Source: Argopecten irradians (lineage: Eukaryota; Mollusca; Bivalvia; Pectinida; Pectinidae). Taken from it: a stretch of 64,000 nt of DNA. The position numbers and the translations under genes were made by a program. Below, in pieces: positions 14,801 through 24,730 of this stretch. A model generated the notes under the pieces. The model saw only the letters and a list, made by a program, of their open reading frames with translations. It searched no databases and was not told the origin of the DNA. Location: positions 3,224,001 through 3,288,000 of the forward strand of contig NC_091144.1 in the NCBI RefSeq assembly GCF_041381155.1, given 5' to 3'. Every line of letters begins with the position of its first letter. Position 1 is the first letter of the stretch.

Positions 14801-16347
14801 TCCTGTTCACCAGGAGACGTGGAATATACATCAGAAGAGCTGGTACACATCTATACAGTTCCTGTTCACCAGAAGACGTGGAATATACATCAAAAGAGCT
14901 GGTGCACATCTATACAGTTCCTGTTCACTAGAAGACGTGGAATATACATCAAAAGAGCTGGTACACATCTATACAGTTCCTGTTCACCAGAAGACGTGGA
15001 ATATACATCAAAAGAGCTGGTACACATCTATACAGTTCCTGTTCACTAGAAGACGTGGAATATACATCAAAAGAGCTGGTGCACATCTATACAGTTCCTG
15101 TTCACTAGAAGACGTGAGGATATACATCGATCAGAAGAGCTGGTACACATCTATACAGTTCCTGTTCACAGGAGACGTGGAGATATACATCAGAAGAGCT
15201 GGTACACATCTATACAGTTCCATGTTCACCAGAAGACGTGGAATATACATCAGAAGAGCTGGTACACATCTATACAGTTCATGTTTACTAGAAGACGTGG
15301 AATATACATCAGAAGAGCTGGTACACATCTATACAGTTCCTGTTCACCAGGAGACGTGGAATATACATCAGAAGAGCTGGTACACATCTATACAGTTCCT
15401 GTTCACCAGGAGACGTGGAATATACATCAGAAGAGCTGGTACACATCTATATAGTTCCTGTTCACCAGGAGACGTGGAATATACATCAGAAGAGCTGGTA
15501 CACATCTATACAGTTCCTGTTCACCAGAAGACGTGGAATATACATCAGAAGAGCTGGTACACATCTATACAGTTCCTGTTCACCAGAAGACGTGGAATAT
15601 ACATCAGAAGAGCTGGTACACATCTATACAGTTCCTGTTCACCAGGAGACGTGGAATATACATCAGAAGAGCTGGTACACATCTATACAGTTCCTGTTCA
15701 CCAGAAGACGTGGAATATACATCAGAAGAGCTGGTACACATCTATACAGTTCCTGTTCACCAGGAGACGTGGAATATACATCAGAAGAGCTGGTACACAT
15801 CTATACAGTTCCTGTTCACCAGGAGACGTGGAATATACATCAGAAGAGCTGGTACACATCTATACAGTTCCTGTTCACCAGAAGACGTGGAATATACATC
15901 AGAAGAGCTGGTACACATCTATACAGTTCCTGTTCACTAGAAGACGTGGAATATACATCAAAAGAGCTGGTACACATCTATACAGTTCCTGTTCACCAGA
16001 AGACGTGGAATATACATCAGAAGAGCTGGTACACATCTATACAGTTCCTGTTCACCAGGAGACGTGGAATATACATCAGAAGAGCTGGTACACATCTATA
16101 CAGTTCCTGTTCACCAGAAGACGTGGAATATACATCAGAAGAGCTGGTACACATCTATACAGTTCCTGTTCACCAGGAGACGTGGAATATACATCAGAAG
16201 AGCTGGTACACATCTATACAGTTCCTGTTCACCAGGAGACGTGGAATATACATCAGAAGAACTGGTACACATCTATACAGTTCCTGTTCACCAGGAGACG
16301 TGAAATATACATCAGAAGAGCTGGTACACATCTATACAGTTCCTGTT
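11806..16347. repeat. 59-bp tandem satellite array, clean part (about 77 units)
   Basis: The unit starts GGAGACGTGGAATATACATC and is 59 bp; identical text recurs at 11,902 and 11,961. 4.5 kb divided by 59 gives about 77 units. The most regular stretch is 14,340-16,347. Common variants are AGGAG or AGAAG before ACGTGG, ACTAG for ACCAG, and CAAAAG for CAGAAG; the last cluster sits at about 14,890-15,075. Read on the minus strand, each unit carries the codons for the last 11 residues and stop of the adjacent TRIM protein. The plus-strand consensus has no stop in any frame and no ATG, so long open frames across it are a property of the repeat and not evidence of coding. Confidence 0.95.
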
Positions 16348-18276
16348 TTCTAATGATTCGTTCGTTACTACGAATTTATCACCCCATACAGATATAGCTC
16401 TGGGGCTGTCGATCCCATCCTTTGACGTCAGCAGTTCTCTGATCCGTGTCCCGTCCGGAGACATCTGTACCACGTTGTTTGACCTTTGACCACATACATA
16501 CAGATTCCCATCACGGTCCATGTCTATCCCCATCCCATTCTTGACCAATCCGACACGCATGATACAAGTCTGGACTTCTGTCGACAGTTTGGTAACGACG
16601 GCGTCAATCGCTTTAGCGTCAATCGCTTTAGACGTTGACAGACTGGCGAATGTACCTTTTTGGTTTGGACAGGAGACGAGATGGTAACAGTTGTTAGGTA
16701 GCTGGTCCACCTTTTGTGATTTACCGTCCATTCCTACTCTATACACATCTTTTGGTGTACTCACTATGAACGCCCCATCTACAAAGGTTATACCATGACA
16801 CTTTTCTTTCATCCTTATAACAGACGAAAGGGTCAGTACGGAGTCCTGTACTTTCACGATATGTATACCGGTTGAAAAGTAAGACTCAGACGCAGCGACC
16901 GCTACTGTGCTATCTTCAACTAAACATACATCGCTTTGGGTGCCGTTGATTGTGAGAAAACTCAAACACTCTCCTTGAGATGACAACAATTTCAGACTAT
17001 TGTTATTACAATCATTCACAACTATGTTTCCAGTAGACATCAATACCACTCCTCCCGAAGTAGCACAGTCAAATTGCCTTAATTTCTTCACTCCGCTATA
17101 AGACAGTTTATCATGGCTTTGTATATACTCGACTCCGTCAGGAAAGTTGCACGGTTGCTCCATGACAAGGATTTGTCCAAGGGACATAGGGCTTTTCTGG
17201 GTGAATTTAACGCTGTCAGTGTCATGTTTTATAGTGACTGACTTGGAGGATAACTCGTCAATCAGATCGTTACAGGCTCGTATCTCTGTCTGACCACGAT
17301 GGAACAGTTGTATTCTCTTGATATGATCTTTCCTCTTGTCTGCTGTCATTGACGCTTCTCTTGTACTCTGAATGGCAGCCTTCAGCCTATTACAGTTTTG
17401 CCTGGTAACATCAACCTTAGCTTTCTCAGCTTTGCATTTTGATATAAGTTCCTGAGTTATCTCCTTTTGCTTCTTGTCGAGATGGGCGTCGATTCTTCGT
17501 CGTAGGTCCGAAATACTCTTTAATCCAACATCCTGGTTTTGTTTCATGGACTCGTCCCGGTCATCACACGTTTTTATCATCAGCTCCATACATTTAACCG
17601 CCATTCCGAGAGACAGGCCAATCTTGTACAGATTGGAGTGTTCCGTCTGTTTTTCACAGAATTCTGTCACAGTCATTACTGCGTCACACCGCCGGTGTTC
17701 TGTGATAATACATTTATTACACCTGATTAACTTATGGTCCTTGCAGTACCACTCCATTTTCTCGTTGTGTGTAGAACAAATGTTTGGAAAGGTAGGTGCC
17801 AGAGCCATGTCATCGATAGGTACAGTATCACATATCTTGTGTAAGTAGTCATGTGCATTTATCTTACAAGAATTACAAAACAGCGTGTCGTCCTGTTTAC
17901 ACAAATATGTAGCGAGTACATCAATATTTTTGGTCCTTTTACAAAGCCCACAGAATTGTTTTGTATCGTGAGGTATGTTGGCATATTTGACGAGACTGTT
18001 GGATGGAAACTGTCGTGCCCAAGTCTCCTTAGTCTCAGAGGGATCGACTGGTGATGTGATCTTCCTACAAACAGGACAGGGGAAGGAGGTCGCGGCCGCC
18101 ATCTCACCTGATAAGTCTGTGACGATGTAGGTACCGAGACATTCCTCACAGAAGGAATGTAGACAAGGAAGAGACTTCGGTTGTAGCATCTGCTCCAGAC
18201 AAATAGGACAGTCGAGCAGACGACATTGTATTGTTGAAGTGTTGTCACTTTCCTGTAGATGCCCGTCTTCCGCCAT
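16312..18276 (-). CDS. TRIM-family RING/B-box/coiled-coil protein with NHL-like propeller, 654 aa
   Basis: Probable E3 ubiquitin ligase of the tripartite-motif family, acting in the cytoplasm; the substrate is unknown. Residues are counted from the ATG at 18,276. A C3HC4 RING uses C23, C26, C38, H40, C43, C46, C67 and C70. A first B-box (C109, C112, C126, C134, C137, H142, H146) is followed by a second (C167, H170, C178, H181, C186, C189, H194, C197). A charged coiled-coil region covers about 205-335, and a repeat-rich beta-propeller-like region covers about 385-654. This start is chosen because a polypyrimidine tract and AG lie just upstream (exon from 18,294); the frame is open further upstream but has no better ATG. 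The coding part is one exon, as is usual for invertebrate TRIMs of this type. The last 11 codons and the stop are made by the first unit of the 59-bp array. The paralogue cannot be named. Confidence 0.88.
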   Translation of the reverse strand: MAEDGHLQESDNTSTIQCRLLDCPICLEQMLQPKSLPCLHSFCEECLGTYIVTDLSGEMAAATSFPCPVCRKITSPVDPSETKETWARQFPSNSLVKYANIPHDTKQFCGLCKRTKNIDVLATYLCKQDDTLFCNSCKINAHDYLHKICDTVPIDDMALAPTFPNICSTHNEKMEWYCKDHKLIRCNKCIITEHRRCDAVMTVTEFCEKQTEHSNLYKIGLSLGMAVKCMELMIKTCDDRDESMKQNQDVGLKSISDLRRRIDAHLDKKQKEITQELISKCKAEKAKVDVTRQNCNRLKAAIQSTREASMTADKRKDHIKRIQLFHRGQTEIRACNDLIDELSSKSVTIKHDTDSVKFTQKSPMSLGQILVMEQPCNFPDGVEYIQSHDKLSYSGVKKLRQFDCATSGGVVLMSTGNIVVNDCNNNSLKLLSSQGECLSFLTINGTQSDVCLVEDSTVAVAASESYFSTGIHIVKVQDSVLTLSSVIRMKEKCHGITFVDGAFIVSTPKDVYRVGMDGKSQKVDQLPNNCYHLVSCPNQKGTFASLSTSKAIDAKAIDAVVTKLSTEVQTCIMRVGLVKNGMGIDMDRDGNLYVCGQRSNNVVQMSPDGTRIRELLTSKDGIDSPRAISVWGDKFVVTNESLENRNCIDVYQLF

Positions 18277-18312
18277 TTTGTTCTGAAAGTGAATCTGAAA
18301 AAACAAAGTGCA
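18277..18312 (-). other. Probable 3' splice site of a 5' leader intron of the TRIM gene
   Basis: On the minus strand a T-rich tract runs into CAG at 18,297-18,295. Seventeen or so transcribed bases then lead to an ATG in good context (AAA ATG G). This supports a non-coding first exon further to the right (above 18.3 kb), which I could not locate. Confidence 0.5.
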
Positions 18313-18770
18313 GTGTGACAGTGATGATTTCATCATATTTTTTTTTTTACATTTTATGACACGTATGCTTAAATTGTAAAACTCTTCGGGTAAAGAACCA
18401 CTGGCTGAACTCATACTATGCACTGGATTTTTTAAACAGAATTTATTCCTTGAACTCTAGATGTAAAGCATACATTGAAAACGTCAAAAAAAATTAATTA
18501 CATGCTGCAGCAAAGGTACGCATGTTCCTCACGTTTGTAAACGTTTTCAAATATTTCGTACTACCTTTTTTCTCAGTAAAAGGTACTTTGGTAGTATACT
18601 TTTACCATCTTGTTTTTTTTCTATCATTTGGTTTCTAGTCAGTAGTAATCAACTGCAATTATTACTTTCAAACAGAAATCCAAAGTCTCAAAATAAATAT
18701 TTTTTGAAATATAACTGAATATGAGACGTGAAAAACAATAATTCATTAGTTGTCGTTCATGTACCGAAAT
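18313..18770. other. Upstream region of the TRIM gene, nothing further seen
   Basis: AT-rich sequence with no open frame of note. It presumably holds the leader intron, and possibly the first exon and promoter, of the TRIM gene, but no element can be pinned down. Confidence 0.4.
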
Positions 18771-20357
18771 TTACAGATTATATGTATTTACAGGTAGAAA
18801 TTAACAGGTTGTAGGTATTTTCAGGCTGTATGTATCTAAATGTTGTAGGTATTTACAGACTGTAGGTATTTTTGGGATGAAGTGATTAACGGGTTAGCAA
18901 TTTATAGGCTGTAGTGGTTTACAGGCTGTAGTGGTTTAAAGGCTGTAGTGGTTAACATGCTGTAGTGATTTATAGTCTGTAGTGATTTACAGTCTGTAGT
19001 GATTTACAGTCTGTAGTGGTTAACAGTCTGTAGTGATATACAGTCTGTTGTGACAGACAGGCTGAAGTGATTTACAGTCTGTAGTGATTGATATTCTGTA
19101 GTGATTTACAGGCTGTAGTGATATACAGTCTGTTGTGGTTTACAGTCTGTAGTGATTTACAGTCTGTAGTGATTTACAGTCTGTATTGGTTAACAGTCTG
19201 TAGTGATATACAGTCTGTTGTGAAAGACAGGCTGAAGTGATTTACAGTCTGTAGTGATTGATATTCTGTAGTGATTTACAGTGTAGTGATATACAGTCTG
19301 TTGTGGTTTACAGTCTGTAGTGGTTAACAGTCTGTAGTGATATACAGTCTGTAGTGATTTACAGTCTGTAGTGATTTACAGTCTTTAGTGATTGATAGTC
19401 TGTAGTGATTTACAGTCTGTAGTGATATACAGTCTGTAGTGATTTACAGTCTGTAGTGATATACAGTCTGTAGTGATTTACAGTCTTTAGTGATTGATAG
19501 TCTGTAGTGATTTACAGTCTGTAGTGATTTACAGTCTGTAGTGATTTACAGTCTGTAGTGATTTACAGTCTGTAGTGATTTACAGTCTGTAGTGATTTAC
19601 AGTCTGTAGTGATTTACAGTCTGTAGTGATTTACAGGCTGTAGTGATTTATAGTCTGTAGTGATTTACAGTCTGTAGTGATTTACAGTCTGTAGTGGTTT
19701 ACAGTCTGTAGTGATTTAAAGTCTGTAGTGATTTGCAGTCTTTAGTGATTGATAGTCTGTAGTGATTTACAGTCTGTAGTGATATACAGTCTGTAGTGAT
19801 TTACAGTCTGTAGTGATTTACAGTCTGTAGTTATTTACAGTCTGTAGTGATTTACAGGCTGTAGTGATATACAGTCTGTAGTGATTTACAGTCTGTAGTG
19901 ATTTACAGTTTGTAGTGATTTACAGTCTCTAGTGATTTACAGTCTGTAGTGATATAAGTCTGTAGTGATTTACAGTCTGTAGTGATTTACAGGCTGTAGT
20001 GATTGATAGTCTGTAGTGATTTACAGTCTGTAGTGATTTACAGTCTCTAGTGATTTATAGTCTGTAGTGATTTACAGTCTGTAGTGATATAAGTCTGTAG
20101 TGATTTACAGTCTGTAGTGATTTACAGGCTGTAGTGATTGATAGTCTGTAGTGATTTACAGTCTGTAGTGATTTACAGTCTGTAGTGATTTACAGGCTGT
20201 AGTGATTTACAGGCTGTATCGATTTACAGGTTGTAAGTATTTAAATGCTGTAGATATTTGCAGGATGAAGGTATTTAAAGGCTGTAGGTATTTTTAGGAT
20301 GAAGTTATTTACAGGTTGTAGGTATTTACAGGCTGTAGGTATTTACAGTTTATAGGG
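18771..20357. repeat. 17-bp minisatellite, about 90 units
   Basis: The unit is TGATTTACAGTCTGTAG, repeated head to tail. The centre (about 19,500-19,650) is nearly perfect. Both ends (18,771-18,900 and 20,215-20,357) are divergent and share an older variant with GTAGGTATTTACAGG. That is the usual picture of expansion from the middle. There is no coding capacity. Confidence 0.95.
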
Positions 20358-21141
20358 ATAAGTATACTCCATATAGATAAAGAGATTATAGGCCATAACT
20401 TCAGTATAAAACTATATAATTATTATATCTTGTCACTAGAAGCGATTTTACTGACCAGTTTTTAATAAATATGTATGGTTGATCATTACCGAATGTATAA
20501 TCAATGTTTGTTATATGATATTGAAGGCAAGTTTAAATCGGTGAATATATGTAACGGTTTCGCAAAATATTGTCAACTTCAAAGAAGGTACTTTCACTTT
20601 CGATATGTGAAGCATATTCCGTATACGTAACCAGAAGAAGAACATATAATATAAATGATTAATATTAGGTTTCAAGACAAATATATCCAACACACACTTC
20701 AAACTATGAACAATGACCACAGTACATCATAATACATGTAGTTACACTAGGCTGATTTTTTTTTTAATTTTACCTGTATGGCGAGCGCAGAGAATTTAGA
20801 TAGTACATCTGTAACTCTTGTTTAGTATACTAGATAGTTTTAGATATATTTCGACATCACTTTGATATGGTAATGAAAGTTCTCTTTCAGAAGACTAGTT
20901 ATCAAAACTTACCAGTTTTTACCGACGATTGGACAATTCTTGAACGATAACAAGCCAGCAACAAGGACATTGATTTACAAGTGTAGTTCCAGGTAGTGAA
21001 GTGTATTAAAAATCCAACTAGACGGAGACGGATAAAGCCGGAATAAACTTCATATTACTGTATTTTCATTTCTTGATCAAACCATACTTTATACATCGAA
21101 ATTTTTTAACTTCAATGACAGAATAACTAATTTACTAGGCT
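20358..21141. other. Intergenic, no gene; partner of the 5.2-5.7 kb noisy copy
   Basis: No coding region is supported. 20,575-20,990 recurs in disturbed form at 5,255-5,690, so this belongs to the segment present twice in the window. Confidence 0.5.
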
Positions 21142-21149
21142 ATTGTAGC

Positions 21150-22487
21150 CAGGGTTGGGGTCAATTACATTGTAATGTAATTAATTACAATTACAATTAC
21201 TTGGTCAAAACTCAATTACAATTACAAATTACAATTACTCAGTTTTGTAAATGTAATTAATTACAATTACTTGGTCAAAACTCAATTACAATTACAATTG
21301 CAATTACTCAGTTTTGTAAATGTAATTAATTACAATTACAATTACATTCAAAAAGTAATTAATTACAATTACACATTACATTTTCTTAATATGTTTTTTA
21401 CATGTTTATACCAAGGATTTATAAGTGAGATATACGTCATTGCATATACACATTTGTATAATCATACACTGTAGCAGTTATACAGATATAATAAGTCGAT
21501 ATCAGTAAATTCTGATAGAACACATGTTCACTTCACATAAACCGCAAGGTACAATTGAGTATTGGTAGGGTGTATTTGTTTTACATGTACATTTTTACAT
21601 TTGGACCTAGCAGTAATATTGTCAAATGCGTCAGCTTTATGTACAAGGTATTCATATTTTTTATTGCATTTTATCATCATTAGCATCTCAAAATCATCAT
21701 CAGACAGTCTGTATCTGTCTGGTCGGAATACTTTGCCAGAAATTAACACTAAACAATCTCTCTACTGGAGCTGAAGTGGCTGGCATAGCTAAGTACTTGC
21801 TAGCTAAAAAAGACGAATTTAGAAATCTGCAAGAATAATCTTTCAAGGACTTTAATGGGTCACAATATTTCTCTGTGCAATCTTCACTAATGTAGATGCC
21901 TACAATTCATTGCATTTAAGACCTCAGTTGTGTCTCTTTCGTAACAGTGTTATTTATATAGTGGGAAGAAAACTGTAAAAAAGTCTTCTGTTAATTATAA
22001 TTTTCTTGGCAGGGGCAGTGAAGACATATCTGAACTATCATCTTTATTTTTGCCTTCATTAGATTTGCTAATTAGGTGATCAACAGGTGTTATATAAGCA
22101 AGACCTTTGTGAGTTGTAATCACAGGCTTTTGTGTTCACAACTTCAAACTTGTATATTGCTTGAGGGGTAAACTACAGGTACCTATACTATACTGTATAC
22201 TATGGTTACTGTCTCACATATGTTACCTGTTTAAATTTCTACATAGCCAAATAAATGTCATGCATTCATTAATCTTGGTAATTATTTAGACATTAGTAAA
22301 TATATAAATGTAATTGAAAAGTAATTGAAATGTAATTGTTAATTACACATTTTTATAATGTAATTAATTACAATTACAATTACATGTAATTGAAATATTT
22401 CTTAATTACAAATTACTTTCAATTACTTGAAAAAATGTAATTAATTGCAATTAATTACAATTACCATTTTTAATTACCCCAACCTTG
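21150..22487. mobile_element. Internally deleted hAT DNA transposon, 1,338 bp
   Basis: The termini are inverted: CAGGGTTGGGGTCAATTA at the left and the reverse complement of CAAGGTTGGGGTAATTA at the right. Both ends continue into subterminal runs of ATTACAATTAC-type repeats (21,165-21,380 and 22,310-22,480). The exact 8-bp direct repeat ATTGTAGC flanks the element at 21,142-21,149 and 22,488-22,495, which is the hAT signature. Inside, only the C-terminal end of a transposase remains, on the minus strand. The element cannot move by itself. Confidence 0.92.
21528..21840 (-). pseudogene. hAT transposase C-terminal remnant
   Basis: The minus strand encodes YLAMPATSAPVERLFS, the conserved hAT dimerisation-region motif, in one frame (about 21,755-21,815). 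Directly after a frameshift follows GKVFRPDRYRLSDDDFEMLM in another frame (about 21,680-21,745), which matches the family's end. The N-terminal zinc finger and most of the catalytic core are absent. It is a fossil inside the 21,150-22,487 element. Confidence 0.85.
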
Positions 22488-22495
22488 ATTGTAGC

Positions 22496-22867
22496 CAAAT
22501 TGGTACTAATATACGCATATCTCTCTTAATACCATATCGGTTGCTTGGCGATTTTCATTTTTTCTTTTGTGTTTTGAAAAAGTGCATAAATCTTTAGTTT
22601 GATGCTTTTTGGTTTTGTTATAACACTGCGTATATATTTACTGATAGAACGATTGAAAGCATGTGTTGAATCTTTCAGTTTTAATGCGTGTACCTAAATT
22701 GATACCCAGCAAGAAAAAACGTGTAAATGTAAGAAAAATGAATATATATAAATATAATGAGACTATTTTAAGTTTGATAAGGAAATTAGGGAGTGAAGCT
22801 AAGACCTACTTGTGAGATATGTGACTTCTAGTGTAGTGCTTTGTGCTTTATTTCGATAAGTGTTTGA
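22496..22867. other. AT-rich intergenic, nothing seen
   Basis: No open frame, repeat or recognisable signal is seen between the hAT target duplication and the small open frame at 22.9 kb. Confidence 0.4.
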
Positions 22868-22891
22868 TTGTCTTGTCCTATAGTCTGCGAT

Positions 22892-23242
22892 ATGCCATGG
22901 TTTTACATACGATTATCATGTGGGTATCCATTGATTCTGAAAATGTCAAATTACAAGGCGATGAAAACATCGTCGGATGATCGTGGTGATTATTACATAC
23001 AACTATGTTTCTATCACACACAGCACAACTCCAGAATCGACACAACAATGCCACCTGTAACCACATTAACTCCCATTGATGGCAACAAGGTTAGTCTCAT
23101 GCTAGACGTAATAGCGGTAACAAGAATTGTTTACAAACGAAAAGGACGTGCAGCAGGCGATTTGAATAGTTCATCATATAATGATGATGGCTTGAAAATA
23201 TTTTTGAAAGACATATATTCTATCCAATTTAATAAATTATAG
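22892..23242 (+). CDS. Unrecognised small open frame, 116 codons from the first ATG
   Basis: I do not recognise this product. From the ATG at 22,892 it would read MPWFYIRLSCGY and so on, with a hydrophobic start, a middle part TLTPIDGNKVSLMLDVI and a C-terminal IFLKDIYSIQF. There is no clear domain, no obvious signal-peptide cleavage site and no partner exon that I can define. A T-rich stretch ending in TATAG at about 22,860-22,883 could be a splice acceptor. An AATAAA occurs inside the last codons at about 23,229. It could be an exon of an unknown gene, a transposon relic or chance; chance is quite possible. Confidence 0.2.
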   Translation: MPWFYIRLSCGYPLILKMSNYKAMKTSSDDRGDYYIQLCFYHTQHNSRIDTTMPPVTTLTPIDGNKVSLMLDVIAVTRIVYKRKGRAAGDLNSSSYNDDGLKIFLKDIYSIQFNKL

Positions 23243-24312
23243 GACTGTGCAATATTTATCTAGGTAAGCGATTAAGTCACCAAGTTTTTAGATATTTCAC
23301 ATTTCACGATTGGAGATGACTAAAATTCTCAATTTAAGCTTATAAGATAAAACTGCAGAAAAAGTTTTATTCTATAAAACATGGTATGAAACGAGTGTTC
23401 AATTTATAATAAACATAGTTTTGAGGTATTTAGGATTGTAACAATGAGGTATCCTAACATTTTATTATCCTCAAGGATATTTATATAATTAAAAATGACA
23501 AACAAGCATCTCAAGTTTTAAAAACTGTTTTATTACCGCACCTGCCCCTCAATCAGAATCAGAAACCTGACATAAATAAGACGCAGAAATAATTGAACCA
23601 ACATTGATGAAGATACACGGAGAAAATTTTCAACACTACCGGTACAACTTTAAAAAACAAACTTAAACCTTCAACGGTTTCAATAAAGATTTTATTAAAA
23701 TTTCATAATAAAGCATAACTAAAAAATCTTGACTGAAGATCTGATAAACAAATTTATTTTCTTTCATTTTTGATATTGCGCAATCATGCTACGAAATGGC
23801 AGTGAAAATTAGAAATTTTGAAGGACTTTTTAAATAGTGGCTATGACTGCCATTTTGGAATTCACAACTGACTTGAAAAATAACATCACTTGGCCAGGAA
23901 CATCTCAGAACGATTCAATATAAGTATCTCACCAGCTGTACCTGAGCAGACATTTATTGACAGTAAAATGGGATAGATACGTTTAAAAATAGCGGACGGC
24001 GCACGACGGTGGTCGATCCATGGTGGCTATATACCATTCTGAATCTAGATGGTATAAAAAAGAGAGAGACAGGTCAAGATTGACAGACGTCGGTTACTTA
24101 ACATTGTATCGCTTTTATTTTAAAGAACGGGTTATAATTTATCTGTACATATAGAAAGAAACCACCAGAAAGACTAAAAATGAAAATACCATTGAAAAGT
24201 CGCATCCCACGAAACAGTTAATCAAAATATTTACATAATATATTTTTTCTGCAAGGTATACTCTACCAGCATATTTGTTAATGTAGCTGCAGGATTAAAT
24301 AACATTAATGAT
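23243..24312. other. Intergenic, nothing identified
   Basis: AT-rich sequence without an open frame or clear repeat. A GC-richer spot with the CpG-containing text GGACGGCGCACGACGG lies near 23,994, but it cannot be assigned. Confidence 0.4.
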
Positions 24313-24655
24313 TATATCCTTTCTCATTGTGAGAGGATTATCTCCGAGCATCATACTTACCTGCTAGGTGAAACAAACTACATAAGGCTTATACCACTTC
24401 TCGCTATAATTACCCGCCGATAATAAAAAAATGATTACTCCCCTTGGACTACAATGACTGGTCCCTCCGCGCATGCGCATACCAATCTTTTATGAAGGTC
24501 TATAATGCATTATAAATAAACAAATAAGAGGGGAGGTGGGCGGGTAGACCTAGCAGGTAAGTATGATGCTCGGAGATAATCCTCTCACAATGAGAAAGGA
24601 TATAATCTCCTTCGCATCATACTTACCTGCTAGGTGAAACAAACTACATAAGGCT
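24313..24655. repeat. DIRS terminal repeats: one inverted pair plus one direct pair
   Basis: About 57 bp at 24,313-24,370 is the reverse complement of 24,546-24,606. About 42 bp at 24,346-24,388, starting GCATCATACTTACCTGCTAG, recurs directly at 24,613-24,655. Inverted ends combined with a short internal region complementary to them are characteristic of DIRS elements, which replicate through circles. The shared core ATACTTACCTG is a perfect complement of a strong 5' splice site. Confidence 0.8.
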
Positions 24656-24730
24656 ACAGAATACAAAGCTTGTAATAGGAGGAGGGATTTGTTACTCACT
24701 CAACTAGGCCTCTTCATCCACCCTTCAGTC

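Noticed and set aside
1262-16347. CRISPR array
   Set aside because: Units are directly abutting without unique spacers, and the host is an animal.
11565-16397. Open frames of 704 and 870 codons on the plus strand
   Set aside because: They are produced by a 59-bp repeat without plus-strand stops. The consensus unit has no ATG, and the frame cycles through all three phases.
17474-18248. Plus-strand and shifted frames within the TRIM gene
   Set aside because: Shadows of the minus-strand TRIM coding sequence.
24346-24366. U1 snRNA pseudogene
   Set aside because: Only the first 11 nt match U1. The following sequence does not, and the match recurs in the DIRS terminal repeats.
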